Below, one piece after another: positions 36,401 to 57,375 of a stretch of DNA of 64,000 nucleotides. The translations under genes and the position numbers were made by a program. The DNA comes from Nocardia niigatensis NBRC 100131 (GTDB lineage Bacteria > Actinomycetota > Actinomycetes > Mycobacteriales > Mycobacteriaceae), in contig NZ_BAGC01000109.1 of assembly GCF_000308655.1 (NCBI RefSeq), positions 62,001 through 126,000 of the forward strand, written 5' to 3'. The first letter of the stretch is position 1. The number at the start of each line of letters is the position of its first letter. The notes under the pieces were generated by a model. That model saw only the letters and a program-made list of their open reading frames with translations, was not told where the DNA came from and made no database searches.

Positions 36401-39400
36401 ACTCCCCGATGGCGCCGGGGTCGGTGCTCGCGTCGGCCCCGCTCAGCAGGCCGGTGGCGTGCAGTCGCCAGTCCTGGCCGCCCGCCAGGCGGGAGCGGAT
36501 CTCCAACTGTCGCTTGCCGCTGTCGTCGGCGGCGGCGATGCTGACCCGGATCGTCACCGGTTGATCGGTGAGTTCCAGGGCCGCGGCGATGGTGAATTCC
36601 TCTACCCGGGAGGGTTCTTCCGCGACTTCGGCGGCGGCCCGGAAGGCCAGTTCGAGCAACAGGGTGCCGGGCACGATGGTGGCGCCGTCGATGGTGTGCT
36701 GGGTCAGCCAGGGCTGGGTATTGGGGTCGAGCACACCGGTGAGCAGCGTGCTGTCGAAGTCGGACAGGTGCAGCACGCCGGTGAGGATGGGGTGGTCGAC
36801 CGGGTCGAAACCCGAGGCGGCCGCGGCCGTGGTGGGGTGCAGCCAGTACCGCTCGCGCTGGAACGCGTAGGTGGGCAGGGCGACCCGGCGCGCACCGGTT
36901 CCGGCGAAGAACGCCTCCCAGTCGATGCCGATTCCGTGCGTGTGCAGGCCCGCGAGGCCGCGCACGAGGGTGTCGGCTTCGGCGCTGTCGCGGCGCTGCA
37001 TCGCGATCGAGGGCGTGTCGGTCACGGCTTCCAGCAGCGGCGTGAGGACGGCATCGGGGCCGATCTCGGCGATGGCGCTGACGCCGAGTCCGGCGAGAGT
37101 CGTCGCGGCGTCGGCGAAGCGGACGGCCCCGCGCACCTGGTCCACCCAGTAGTCCGCGCCCGCCGGCTCGGTGACCTGGCCGGTGAGGGTGGAGACGAAC
37201 GGGATGGTGGACGGCGAATAGGTGATGGTCTCCGCGGCCGCGCGGAACTGCGCGAGCATGGGGTCCATCAGGGCCGAGTGGAAGGCGTGACTGACCGTCA
37301 ATCGCTTGTGCCGGCAATCCAACTGGGCTACGACCGCCAGGACCGCATCCTCGGGACCGGACAGGACGACCGACTCCGGACCGTTCACCGCCGCGATCGA
37401 CACCGATTCACCCAGCAGCGGCAGTACCGTCGCCTCCGACACCGACACGGCGACCATCGCGCCACCCGTGGGCAGCGCCTGCATCAACGCGCCCCGGGCC
37501 GCCACCAGACGTGCCGCATCGGCCAGCGAGAGCACCCCGGCCACGTGCGCGGCCGCGAACTCACCCACCGAGTGGCCCGCCACCGCACGGATATGCACGC
37601 CCCAGGAGCGCAGCAGCCGCCACTGGGCGACCTCGACGGCGAACAGGGCGGGCTGGGCCATTCCGGTGCCGTCGAGTCCCTCGCCGCTGGTGATCAGCTC
37701 CCGCAGCGAGCGGCCGAGCAGCGGATCCAGCAGTGCCGCAATCTCATCCAGGGCCTCGGCGTAGATCGGGAAGCGGGCCGCCAGTTCCGCGCCCATACCG
37801 ATCCGCTGCGCGCCCTGACCGGTGAACACCACGCCCAGCCCGCCCTCTCCGGCGACGATGGGCGCGGCGTCGGCGACGTCCGCGCCGGGCCACAGCACGG
37901 TGCGGTGCTCGAAGGCGGTGCGCGCGGTGGCCAGCGAATAGGCGATATCCAGTTCGCGGGCAGGCGAACCCGCCACATACTCGAGCAATCTGGCGGTCTG
38001 CGCTTCGACGGCTTCGGGTGTCCGGCCCGAGACGAGCCACGGCACCACGGGCAGTTCCACCGTGACCGGCTGCGGCTCGGCGGTTTCCGGCACCGGGGCC
38101 TGCTCGACGATCACGTGCGCGTTGGTCCCGCCGAAACCGAACGACGACACGCCGGCCCGGCGCGGCTGCCCGGTCTCGGGCCAGGCGCGGGGCTCGACGA
38201 GCAGCTCCACCGCGCCCGAGGACCAATCCACCTCGGGGGTGGGGGTTTCCGCGTGCAGGGTGCGGGGCAGCACGCCGTGCCGCATGGCCTCGATCATCTT
38301 GATCACGCCGCCCACGCCCGCGGCCGCCTGGGAATGCCCGAAGTTGGATTTCAGCGAGCCCAGCAGCAGCGGTTGCCGGCCGGCCCGGTCACTGCCGTAG
38401 GTGGCCAGCAGGGCCCGCGCCTCGATCGGGTCGCCGAGCCGGGTGCCGGTGCCGTGGCCTTCCACGGCGTCGACCTCGGCGGCCGACAGGCGGCTGTCGG
38501 CCAGGGCCGCCCGGATGACGCGCTCCTGCGCGGGGCCCGACGGCGCGGTCAGGCCGTTGGAGGCCCCGTCCTGATTGATCGCGCTGCCGCGGATGACCGC
38601 CAGGACTTCCCGCCCCGCGGCCACCGCATCCGACAAACGTTGCAGCACAAGCAAACCAGCGCCCTCGGCCCAGCCGGTGCCGTCGGCGCCCGCGCCGTAG
38701 GAGCGGCAGCGGCCGTCCTCCGACAGACCGCGCAGCCGGGAGAACTCCACGAATGCCTGCGGCGTCGACATCACCGTGACGCCACCGGCCAACGCCAGGT
38801 CGCACTCCCCGCGCCGCAGGGACTGCGCCGCCAGATGCAGCGCCACCAGCGAGGACGAGCACGCGGTGTCGACCGAGATCGCCGGGCCCTCCAGGCCCAG
38901 CAGATAGGCCAGGCGGCCCACCGCGATGCTGCCCGCGCTACCGGCGAACAGGTACCCCTCGAACTCCCCGCCCACACCCGGCCGCGCACCGTAGTCGGAG
39001 TACATCAGTCCGGCGAACACACCGGTCTGGGTGCCGCGCAGCGCGCGCGGCACCAGTCCCGCCGATTCCAGGGCCTCCCAACCGGTTTCGAGCAGCAACC
39101 GCTGCTGCGGGTCCATGGCCAGCGCCTCGCGCGGCGACAGGCCGAAGAAGCCCGCGTCGAACAGGTCCGCGTCGAGCAGGAATCCGCCGCCGCGGCTGTA
39201 GGACCGGCCCGCCTGCGCGGCGTCGCTGTCGAACAGCGAGCCCAGGTCCCAGCCGCGGTTGGTCGGGAATTCCGTCACCGCGTCCGCGCCCCGGGTGACC
39301 AGGTCCCACAGTCCGGCCGGGTTCACGACCCCGCCCGGGTAGCGACATCCCAGTCCCACCACGGCGATCGGCTCGCGCATCGATTCCTCGACGGCAGCCA

Positions 39401-39473
39401 ACTGCTTGCGGGCCTGGTGGGAATCCGCGATCGCACGCTTGAGGTATTCACGCAGCTTCGCCTGGTCGGACAT
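30465..39473 (-). CDS. Type I PKS, modules 3 and 4 (PKS2)
   Basis: Starts at ATG 39473 (MSDQAKLREYLKRAIADSHQ, docking coiled coil) after AAAGG; 3002 residues. Module 3: KS (Cys205), AT (Ser635, HAFHSALM, malonyl), DH (His926 in HTIDGATIVP, Asp in LLDAAAH), KR (Tyr1492, LAD, B-type), ACP (Ser1653). Module 4: KS (Cys1883), AT (Ser2319, malonyl), a shortened DH relic (His2610 in HTTPAATLVP; partner His lost in LLDAALP), no KR, ACP (Ser2877 in LGMDSM). Module 3 gives an alkene; module 4 leaves a ketone. The C-terminal docking segment is EELLSFIDGELGRI. The two AT domains are nearly identical at DNA level over 340 bases. Confidence 0.93.
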   Translation of the reverse strand: MSDQAKLREYLKRAIADSHQARKQLAAVEESMREPIAVVGLGCRYPGGVVNPAGLWDLVTRGADAVTEFPTNRGWDLGSLFDSDAAQAGRSYSRGGGFLLDADLFDAGFFGLSPREALAMDPQQRLLLETGWEALESAGLVPRALRGTQTGVFAGLMYSDYGARPGVGGEFEGYLFAGSAGSIAVGRLAYLLGLEGPAISVDTACSSSLVALHLAAQSLRRGECDLALAGGVTVMSTPQAFVEFSRLRGLSEDGRCRSYGAGADGTGWAEGAGLLVLQRLSDAVAAGREVLAVIRGSAINQDGASNGLTAPSGPAQERVIRAALADSRLSAAEVDAVEGHGTGTRLGDPIEARALLATYGSDRAGRQPLLLGSLKSNFGHSQAAAGVGGVIKMIEAMRHGVLPRTLHAETPTPEVDWSSGAVELLVEPRAWPETGQPRRAGVSSFGFGGTNAHVIVEQAPVPETAEPQPVTVELPVVPWLVSGRTPEAVEAQTARLLEYVAGSPARELDIAYSLATARTAFEHRTVLWPGADVADAAPIVAGEGGLGVVFTGQGAQRIGMGAELAARFPIYAEALDEIAALLDPLLGRSLRELITSGEGLDGTGMAQPALFAVEVAQWRLLRSWGVHIRAVAGHSVGEFAAAHVAGVLSLADAARLVAARGALMQALPTGGAMVAVSVSEATVLPLLGESVSIAAVNGPESVVLSGPEDAVLAVVAQLDCRHKRLTVSHAFHSALMDPMLAQFRAAAETITYSPSTIPFVSTLTGQVTEPAGADYWVDQVRGAVRFADAATTLAGLGVSAIAEIGPDAVLTPLLEAVTDTPSIAMQRRDSAEADTLVRGLAGLHTHGIGIDWEAFFAGTGARRVALPTYAFQRERYWLHPTTAAAASGFDPVDHPILTGVLHLSDFDSTLLTGVLDPNTQPWLTQHTIDGATIVPGTLLLELAFRAAAEVAEEPSRVEEFTIAAALELTDQPVTIRVSIAAADDSGKRQLEIRSRLAGGQDWRLHATGLLSGADASTDPGAIGEWPPRGAQEVDLTGAYDRAADHGYEYGPVFNGLRRLWRRGEDLFAELAFDDEYAAGADRFTMHPALLDAAAHALVPGISDTDRPALLPFSWSGVTIPEFPATTLRVRITPAGRDAVAMLIADDSGATLLAVDALALRPQAAAGADQTLFELEWSEIHTPAATSDRTGWVAVGDVPGVATRYAALDEVTGTPAVVVVKLPAADHDAEIPSAARDVVHRALAVVRTAILDERFASSRLVIITESAAGPAAANLPQAGAWGLIRAAQTEHPDRFSLIDLDAESGSWDSLDAAVASGEPQVAIRGGALHVPRLIRARAATVDTDPWAQGAVLITGGTGTLGATLARHLVHTHGTRSLLLLSRRGLDAPGATELRAELTERGADVAVLACDVTDPAELAAVIAAHPVRAVVHTAGVLADGIVESLTADQVTSVLRPKVDAAWALHQATRDLDLGAFVLFSSLAGLVGTAGQANYAAANTFLDALAEHRRALGLPAVSIAYGLWEQASGITDEMSAVDRERIRRIGVLPLPTAAGLHAFDVAAALDVPLLAVTGLDTAALRSSGDVPAVFRRLAPAARARKAPRDGFAARLAQLTEAERAAALLDLVRTNAAAVLGHSGSSAVGADRSFQDLGFDSLTAVELRNRLAEATGVRLPATLVFDYPTPATLSERLSGELVGAKPQALTTAMVTARDDEPIAIVGVGCRYPGGVTDPEQLWDLVFRGVDAVSEFPTNRGWDLGSLFDSNAEQAGRSYSRGGGFLMDADLFDAGFFGLSPREALAVDPQQRLLLETGWEALEAAGIVPRSLRGSRTGVFAGVMYSDYGARPGVGGEHEGYLFAGSAGSIAVGRLAYSLGLEGPAISVDTACSSSLVALHLAAQSLRRGECDLALAGGVTVMSTPQAFVEFSRLRGLSVDGRCRSFGAGADGTGWAEGAGLLALQRLSDARREGREVLAVLRGSAVNQDGASNGLTAPNGPSQERVIRDALADAALLASEVDAVEGHGTGTRLGDPIEAQALLATYGSDRAGDRPLLLGSLKSNVGHSQAAAGVGGVIKMIQAMRRGVLPRTLHAETPSPEVDWSAGSVELLNEARDWPETGQPRRAGVSSFGFGGTNAHVIVEQAPEPDVAEPQPVSLVLPVLPWLISGRTPAAVDAQAARLREFVANSAARELDIAYSLATARTAFEHRAAVVGRDTAELGAALADTRPVAARSGGTAFVFTGQGAQRLGMGMGLYERFPVFAAAFDETAAHLDPLLGRSLRELITTGDGLDGTGLAQPALFAVEVALARLLAHWGIRCDYVAGHSVGEFAAAHVAGVLSLADAARLVAARGALMQALPTGGAMVAVSVPEATVLPLLGASVSIAAVNGPESVVLSGPEDAVLAVVAQLDCRHKRLTVSHAFHSALMDPMLDEFRAVAESVTYSTPAIPFVSTVTGRIAEPTTAQYWVDQIRCPVRFADAATTLAALDVTVLAEVGPDAVLTPLADQVTDTAAIALQRRDTDEARTLIAGVAQLHCLGATVDWAAFFAGTGARRVALPTYAFQRDRYWLHPTATTATSGFDPIEHPVLTGVLHLPDADSVLLTGGLNPNAMPWLAAHTTPAATLVPPAVLIDLMLRAGDEVGADHIEQLELTRPLTVPAGQEAQLHVVIGAADDTGRRTAGIRARSAGGSWAAIATGTLARGGDPGTPVLSDQPAEHHLPAESAPQATGFALHPELLDAALPSTLGTDSLLAPVSWRNVRLYATGADAVRAHVRPVDGDAVAAYLTDPAGNPVFSAEAVEFRTLGLGADSETAGDTPRSAPVRPAAVTADTAEVLRARLADLDETRQLDAVVDTVRAQLAAVLGIAEPLSIEADRPFQELGMDSMTAVQLRNRLSLATGTTLPATAVFDRPTPADLAAFVLDALRPPAPVDVLWGELDRWERVADDLGAADRDRIAERLRELAGRWAANPAPESPATEAVDARLATASAEELLSFIDGELGRISDHELG
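32191..32530. repeat. AT4 copy of a near-identical 340-bp block
   Basis: Aligns without gaps to 37243-37582 (offset 5052), with roughly 90% identity by eye, including runs such as GTCAATCGCTTGTGCCGGCA. Both encode the AT active-site region. Confidence 0.75.
37243..37582. repeat. AT3 copy of a near-identical 340-bp block
   Basis: Partner of 32191-32530. The identity is higher than between other AT domains of the cluster, which suggests recent duplication or gene conversion between modules 3 and 4. Confidence 0.75.
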
Positions 39474-39523
39474 CGGCCGTCGCCTTTCGGTTGAGGTCGG
39501 AAAAGGTAGGGAGGTAGGGGAAT

Positions 39524-52765
<13,242 letters not shown>

Positions 52766-52853
52766 AACGGCTCTCCCCCTTGCCCATTCGGCACGTGGTG
52801 TGGAACTGACGCCATCGGAGGGCGCGATTTCAACGTAGCCGCGCGGTCGGAAC

Positions 52854-52875
52854 AGGTTGGTAATCCGTTGGTAAT
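52854..52875 (-). promoter_or_regulatory. Candidate SARP box upstream of the PKS operon
   Basis: On the coding (minus) strand, ATTACCAACGG is followed directly by ATTACCAACCT: a perfect 9-base core repeated at exactly 11 bp. A possible -10 (TACGTT) lies 16 bases downstream. This is the spacing SARP activators require at target promoters, and it sits in the only long gap before the PKS genes. Confidence 0.6.
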
Positions 52876-52879
52876 TAGG

Positions 52880-53656
52880 TTATTTCGACCACACCGCGGT
52901 GCCGGTGGCTCGTTCCCGGATCTCCGTGTGCAGCGCGGCGGCGTGCTCGTTGAGGAAGAAATGGCCGCCGCGAAACTCGCGCAGTTCGAACTCGCCGTGC
53001 GTGTGCGCACGCCATTCGGCCATCTCGGCGACCGTGGTCTTGGGGTCGTCGTCCCCGGTGAATGCCGTTATCCCGCAGCGGACCCGCGCCCCATCGGTCC
53101 AGCGGTAGCGTTCGATGGCGCGGTAGTCGCCCCGGATGACCGGCAGCACCATGGCCGCGATCTCCGGATCGGCGAGCGCCGCGGCGTCGGTCGCACCCAG
53201 GCGGACGACATCGTCGAGCAGATCGGCATCACCGGCCAGGTAGGTGCGCTCGTCGCGGCTGGTCGCGGGCGCGCGGCGGCCGGAGACGAACAGTTCGGTC
53301 AGCCGGGTCCCGGACCGTTCCAGCCGCAGCGCGACCTCGAAGGCGAGGATCGCCCCCATGCTGTGCCCGAAGAACGAGGTGGGCCGGTACAGCCACGGAA
53401 GCAACTCCGCGGCAATGTGATCGGCGAGCTGGCCGATATCGTCGACGACCGTTTCGGTGCGGCGTTCCTGGCGGCCTGGATATTGCACGGCGAGCACATC
53501 GATTTCGGGCGCGAGGGCCTGCATCCATTTGAAGAAATAACTCGCGGATCCACCCGCGTGCGGAAAACAAACCAATCGGTGCGGAGCGTCGGGAGCGGGA
53601 CCGAATCGGCGAATCCACGCGCTCGGAGAAGGGTTGCCGGACAGACGTTTTTCCAT
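52880..53656 (-). CDS. Type II thioesterase
   Basis: A 258-residue alpha/beta hydrolase that clears stalled or misprimed acyl groups from PKS carrier proteins. Motifs: LVCFPHAGGSA near residue 30, nucleophile in FFGHSMGA (Ser about 99), acid in TGDDDPKT, and catalytic His in GGHFFLNEH. I use the ATG at 53654-53656; the GTG one codon earlier is about as well placed relative to AAAGGGAA. It has its own possible -10 (TATACA, about 53672-53677) and a strong hairpin upstream, so it may start a separate transcript. It corresponds to ScoT in the coelimycin cluster. Confidence 0.92.
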   Translation of the reverse strand: MEKRLSGNPSPSAWIRRFGPAPDAPHRLVCFPHAGGSASYFFKWMQALAPEIDVLAVQYPGRQERRTETVVDDIGQLADHIAAELLPWLYRPTSFFGHSMGAILAFEVALRLERSGTRLTELFVSGRRAPATSRDERTYLAGDADLLDDVVRLGATDAAALADPEIAAMVLPVIRGDYRAIERYRWTDGARVRCGITAFTGDDDPKTTVAEMAEWRAHTHGEFELREFRGGHFFLNEHAAALHTEIRERATGTAVWSK

Positions 53657-53692
53657 CACACGAATTCCCTTTTTGTATACCGAACGGTTTCG

Positions 53693-53728
53693 CGCCGGGC
53701 ACCGGGGAGGGGTACCCGGCGCCCGGCG
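53693..53728 (-). terminator. Hairpin between SnoaL-like and thioesterase genes
   Basis: CGCCGGGCGCCGGG pairs with CCCGGTGCCCGGCG on the minus strand (13 of 14) around a short loop. It would end or weaken the transcript coming from the tailoring operon before the thioesterase gene. Confidence 0.6.
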
Positions 53729-53745
53729 CGAATCGATCAGGAGTT

Positions 53746-54273
53746 TCAGCCCATCAGGCCAAGCTGCTGCGACATCTCGAAGTTGTCGTAGCTGATGCGC
53801 CAGTAGCTGATCAGGCCGTCACGGAACTCGTAGGTGTCCATGCCCTCCAGATCGAACTTGCGCCCGGTGGCCGCGACCGGCTCCTCCGGGTGCTCCGGCG
53901 GCCAGCCCGAGATGCCGCCGGACAGAGTGCCCGTCCCGTGCCAGGGCACCACGATGCGGTTGCCGTCCAGGGACACCAGCGGCGCGCCGGTCGCCTCGAA
54001 CCGCATGTCCGGGAACGCCTTGTAGGTGATCTGGGCGAAGAGCCGGAAGTCTGCGTGCCCCTTGCTGAACCGGCCGAACATGGCCGGGTCCTCCACCAGA
54101 ATGTCGTCGGTGCACATCGCCAGCTGTGCGTCGATGTCGGCGGAGTTCACCGCCTGGTACCAGCGGCCCATGAAGTCGCCGATGGTGTCGGCGTCGGGCA
54201 GCGCCCCACCCAACCCGGCGCGAGCCTTGCGGTAGCGGTCGTCGAAGTACTCGATCTTCTCGAGCGATGTCAT
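53746..54273 (-). CDS. SnoaL-like/NTF2-fold protein, possible cyclase
   Basis: A 175-residue single-domain protein of the SnoaL/NTF2 fold: helical start with FMGRWYQAVNSADIDAQLAM, then DILVEDPAMFGRF, FRLFAQITYKAFPDMRFEAT and the closing strands FDLEGMDTYEFRDGLISYW. In polyketide pathways this fold catalyses aldol-type ring closure, epoxide opening or hydration. In the streptazone pathway a small cyclase works with an FAD monooxygenase to form a cyclopentane on the piperidine ring. A similar role here is an inference from neighbourhood and size. It could instead be an isomerase or a protein without catalysis. Confidence 0.8.
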   Translation of the reverse strand: MTSLEKIEYFDDRYRKARAGLGGALPDADTIGDFMGRWYQAVNSADIDAQLAMCTDDILVEDPAMFGRFSKGHADFRLFAQITYKAFPDMRFEATGAPLVSLDGNRIVVPWHGTGTLSGGISGWPPEHPEEPVAATGRKFDLEGMDTYEFRDGLISYWRISYDNFEMSQQLGLMG

Positions 54274-54304
54274 CGGATGCCTCCAGGGTGATCCGGTAGT
54301 GCGG

Positions 54305-55819
54305 TCAATCGTCGCCGCGAACGGCCAGGGCGTGGGTGAAGTGGCCGCGTGGGTCCCACTTCGCCTTGATCTCCCGCAGGCGGGGCAGGGCGGCGCCGAA
54401 GTAGAGCTCCTGCCACGGAATCGGCGCGGTGTGCAGCGCCGGGTCCTGCGGATCGGTATCGGTGTAGTTCAGGACCGCGCCGTCATTCGCCCCGCCCCGT
54501 CCTGGCACCCCGCCGGTCGCGGCGTAGACCTCGCCGTAGAAGCGGCGCAGCCAGGCCAGCTGGGCCGCGTCCTCCTCCGGCGTCGCCCACATCACGATGT
54601 AGAGCATCTTTATGATCGAATCACGCTGTGGGGCAGCGGTTTCCGTGGAATCGACAGTGTTGACGTGGCCGCCGTACCCGGCGATCTCCACCAGGGTGGC
54701 CGAGTTGTCGAACGCCGGATCGGTGAGGTTGCGATACAGGGCGGCCACCTGGTCGGCCGGCAGCGCGGTGCGCAGGTAGGCCGACTTGGCCTTGAAGCGC
54801 CCCTTGCCTTCCCAGCCGTCACCGCCCAGATCCGCCCACGCGGTGACGTGGGAGATCCACTCGACCCGCTTGCGCGCGTCGACCCGGTAGGTGATGCCCG
54901 CGCCTTCGGCCATGGCGGCCAGGAACTCGTCGAGCAGCCGGTCGGCGTCCGGGGTGGCCGCGTCGATCTGCGAGGACATCAGGAACTCACCGGCCGAGAT
55001 GTGCCGCGGCTTCAGCGCGCTGAACAGATTCACGTACGGCGAGTCGACGCCCGCGTGCTTCTCGTGCCAGGCGGTGAAGGTGGTGAGCAGCTTGCCGAAC
55101 GCGTCCTCAGTCAGCTGATCCCAGGACCAGACGACCTCGGAGACGATCAGTTCCTCCGGGGCCGTGGGCAATTGGCCGGCCGGTTCGCTGCCCGTCGCGC
55201 CGGGCGCGCGCAGCCAGAACTTGGTGACCAGCCCGTAGGTGGCGCCACCGCCGCCGGTGTGCGCCCACCACAGGTCCCGGTTCGGGTCGTCGGCCCGCCG
55301 GGTCGCCACGACCTTGCCGGCCTTGCCGTCGGCATCCACGACGACTACCTCGACGGCCTCGAGGTAGTCGACGAGATGCCCGAACTGACGCGACAGCGGA
55401 CCGTATCCCGCGTTCGTCATCTGCCCGCCCAGCGCGACCGGCGGACCGATCCCGGCCGGGACGGTGACATGCCAGCCGTCGTACAGCTTCTGGTACAGGT
55501 CGGCGGTGCTGATGCCGGGGCCCACCGCGAACGCGGACAGCTCGGCGTCGTACTCGACCGAATTCAGTTGCGACGCACTGATGATGACCTGGACCTCGGG
55601 GTTGACGATCAGGTCCTCGTAGCACGCGCCACTGCTCTGCAGCGCGAAGCGCACGCCGCGATCGAGCACGTGCTGCACCGCCGCCACGGCCTCATCGGCC
55701 GTCTTGGGCAGCAGCACATACTCCGGGGCGCCGCTCCACCGGCCGTTGAAGCTGGCCGTGAGCACGCCGTAGCGCTCATCGTCGGGTGTCACCCGCTCGA
55801 CATCGAAGGTTTCGATCAT
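54305..55819 (-). CDS. Berberine-bridge-like flavoprotein lacking covalent FAD residues
   Basis: A 504-residue paralogue of the oxidase at 20899-22389, starting at ATG 55819 after GAAGGAGAG. The folds align along the full length (for example VEVVVVDADGK, WWAHTGGGGATYGLVT, AKWDPRGHF). Yet the two FAD attachment sites are changed: His is Ala65 in QSSGACYED, and Cys is Gly125 in AGIGPPVALGG. FAD could still bind non-covalently, as in single- or non-covalent family members, or the protein could be a non-redox partner or a repurposed lyase/cyclase. It lies 23 bases after the aminotransferase stop, in the tailoring operon. Confidence 0.88.
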   Translation of the reverse strand: MIETFDVERVTPDDERYGVLTASFNGRWSGAPEYVLLPKTADEAVAAVQHVLDRGVRFALQSSGACYEDLIVNPEVQVIISASQLNSVEYDAELSAFAVGPGISTADLYQKLYDGWHVTVPAGIGPPVALGGQMTNAGYGPLSRQFGHLVDYLEAVEVVVVDADGKAGKVVATRRADDPNRDLWWAHTGGGGATYGLVTKFWLRAPGATGSEPAGQLPTAPEELIVSEVVWSWDQLTEDAFGKLLTTFTAWHEKHAGVDSPYVNLFSALKPRHISAGEFLMSSQIDAATPDADRLLDEFLAAMAEGAGITYRVDARKRVEWISHVTAWADLGGDGWEGKGRFKAKSAYLRTALPADQVAALYRNLTDPAFDNSATLVEIAGYGGHVNTVDSTETAAPQRDSIIKMLYIVMWATPEEDAAQLAWLRRFYGEVYAATGGVPGRGGANDGAVLNYTDTDPQDPALHTAPIPWQELYFGAALPRLREIKAKWDPRGHFTHALAVRGDD

Positions 55820-55842
55820 GGTGTGTCTCTCCTTCTGTCTGT

Positions 55843-57375
55843 TCAGGCGATCGGCGCCAGGCGGGCCCCGTCCGCGTCGCGAATCTCGCGGCATACATCG
55901 CGCAAGGCGACGATCAGCCGTTCGATTTCGGACATGGTGAGGTGGACCGACGGCTCGAACCGCAGGGTGTACACCGCGCTCGAGGTGGGGAAGGTGCGAA
56001 TGTTGTGCTCGCGCAACAGGAAACCCGACACGTAGTAGCCGAAGAAGCCACTGCCGTCGAGTTCGCGCAGCACCGGTGAGGCCGACTCGGCCAGGTTCGC
56101 GAATTCCAGTCCGGCCATCAGGCCCCGGCCCCGCACGTCCGCGATCACGGTGGGGAACTCGGCCCGCAGCCCGCGCAGCGCGGTCAGCAGTTCCGAACCA
56201 CGCTGGGCCGCAGTGCGATACACCTCGCCGTCGTTCGCCTCGAGCATGGTGAGCACCTTCTCCGCCATCAGGCAGGAGAAGCTGTCCTTGGCGAAGGTCG
56301 AGCTGTGCATCATCTCGAAGTCGCGCAGGTACCGGGACTCGCGCACCAGCAGCACCGCGGCCTTGGCGATACCGCCGCCCAGGCTCTTGGCCATGGCGTA
56401 GTAGTCGCCCCGCAGACCCAGGTGGCTGCTGGACAGGAAGGCGCCGGTCCGGCCCATCCCGGCCTGGATCTCGTCGACGACGACCGGGATGCCGAGGTCG
56501 GCGGCTACCCGGTTGACGTCCTTGGCGAACTCCACCGGCACCTCGTGGATACCGCCCTCGCCCAGGATCGGTTCCAGCACCAGGGCGCAGAACACCGGGA
56601 ACGCCCGCGGCGTCACGCGCACCTGGCCGTCGGCGATCTCCAGGTCGTGCAGGTCGCGCCGCTCGGCGGCGACGATCTCGTCGAGCGCGCCGGGCTGGTC
56701 CATCGGCACGAACCGGGCCTGGGCGGCCAGCGCCGAGAACACCGACCGGTAGATCGGGTTGTAGGTGAGCTGGACGCTGCCCGCGAGCTTGCCGTGAAAG
56801 GATCCGACGGGGCTCAGGAACAGCGGCGTGCTCGCGAACAACGCGTCGTTGTGCGGGGTCGCCGCGGCCACCAGGGCCTCGATGTCGCCCGACGCCCGCC
56901 CGTCCGCGACCGCGGCGCGCGCGGCCTCGACATTGGCCTCGAGTTCGGCCCGCAGCCCGGCGATCCGCGCGAAACGTTCGAACTCGGCGTGCTTCATGGC
57001 GGCCTCGATGGCCTCCGCACCGCTGTTGGCGAAGATCGCGAAGTAGTTCTCGTCGTCGCCCAGCTCGCGCCGGATGATCGAATTCAGCTGGAACACCACC
57101 CGATTGGCGTACGAGTGGCGCGAGAACTGGGCGTGGATCGGCGTCTGCCCTGCCAGCAGTTCGCGGGCGTGCTCGATCAGCTCGGGATTGCTGTGCCCGA
57201 GCAACGTCGAGCCGTAGCCGCCGACGAAGTCGAGGACGGCGATCTCCTGACCGTCCTTGCGGTAGTACAGGGTGTCGGCCTCACCGCGGGTGTACTCGAC
57301 ATCGAGCCCGGCCGTGGCCAGCACCCCGAGCAGATACGGTTCGGCGTAGTCCTGTGTGTTCTCGATCGTGGTCAT
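55843..57375 (-). CDS. Class III (omega) aminotransferase
   Basis: A 510-residue PLP enzyme. Key sites: GGYGSTLLGHSNPELIEHA, FANSGAEAIEAAMK (cofactor phosphate), VVVDEIQAGMGRTG (Asp301 contacts the pyridine N) and MAKSLGGG (Lys330, Schiff base). Residues about 137-190 form an alanine-rich stretch that looks like an insertion relative to shorter family members. In a cluster whose PKS ends in a reductase, the expected job is to aminate the released C12 aldehyde at C1, as proposed for CpkG in coelimycin and shown for transaminases of piperidine alkaloid pathways. Its start overlaps the hydrolase gene stop by 4 bases. Confidence 0.92.
   Translation of the reverse strand: MTTIENTQDYAEPYLLGVLATAGLDVEYTRGEADTLYYRKDGQEIAVLDFVGGYGSTLLGHSNPELIEHARELLAGQTPIHAQFSRHSYANRVVFQLNSIIRRELGDDENYFAIFANSGAEAIEAAMKHAEFERFARIAGLRAELEANVEAARAAVADGRASGDIEALVAAATPHNDALFASTPLFLSPVGSFHGKLAGSVQLTYNPIYRSVFSALAAQARFVPMDQPGALDEIVAAERRDLHDLEIADGQVRVTPRAFPVFCALVLEPILGEGGIHEVPVEFAKDVNRVAADLGIPVVVDEIQAGMGRTGAFLSSSHLGLRGDYYAMAKSLGGGIAKAAVLLVRESRYLRDFEMMHSSTFAKDSFSCLMAEKVLTMLEANDGEVYRTAAQRGSELLTALRGLRAEFPTVIADVRGRGLMAGLEFANLAESASPVLRELDGSGFFGYYVSGFLLREHNIRTFPTSSAVYTLRFEPSVHLTMSEIERLIVALRDVCREIRDADGARLAPIA

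Noticed and set aside
31716..39494. A 2592-codon open frame on the plus strand opposite PKS2
   Set aside because: It is the antisense shadow of the PKS codons. High-GC coding DNA leaves one antisense frame open; the peptide is Gly/Arg/His-rich with no domain, and the minus strand encodes clear KS, AT, DH and KR domains.
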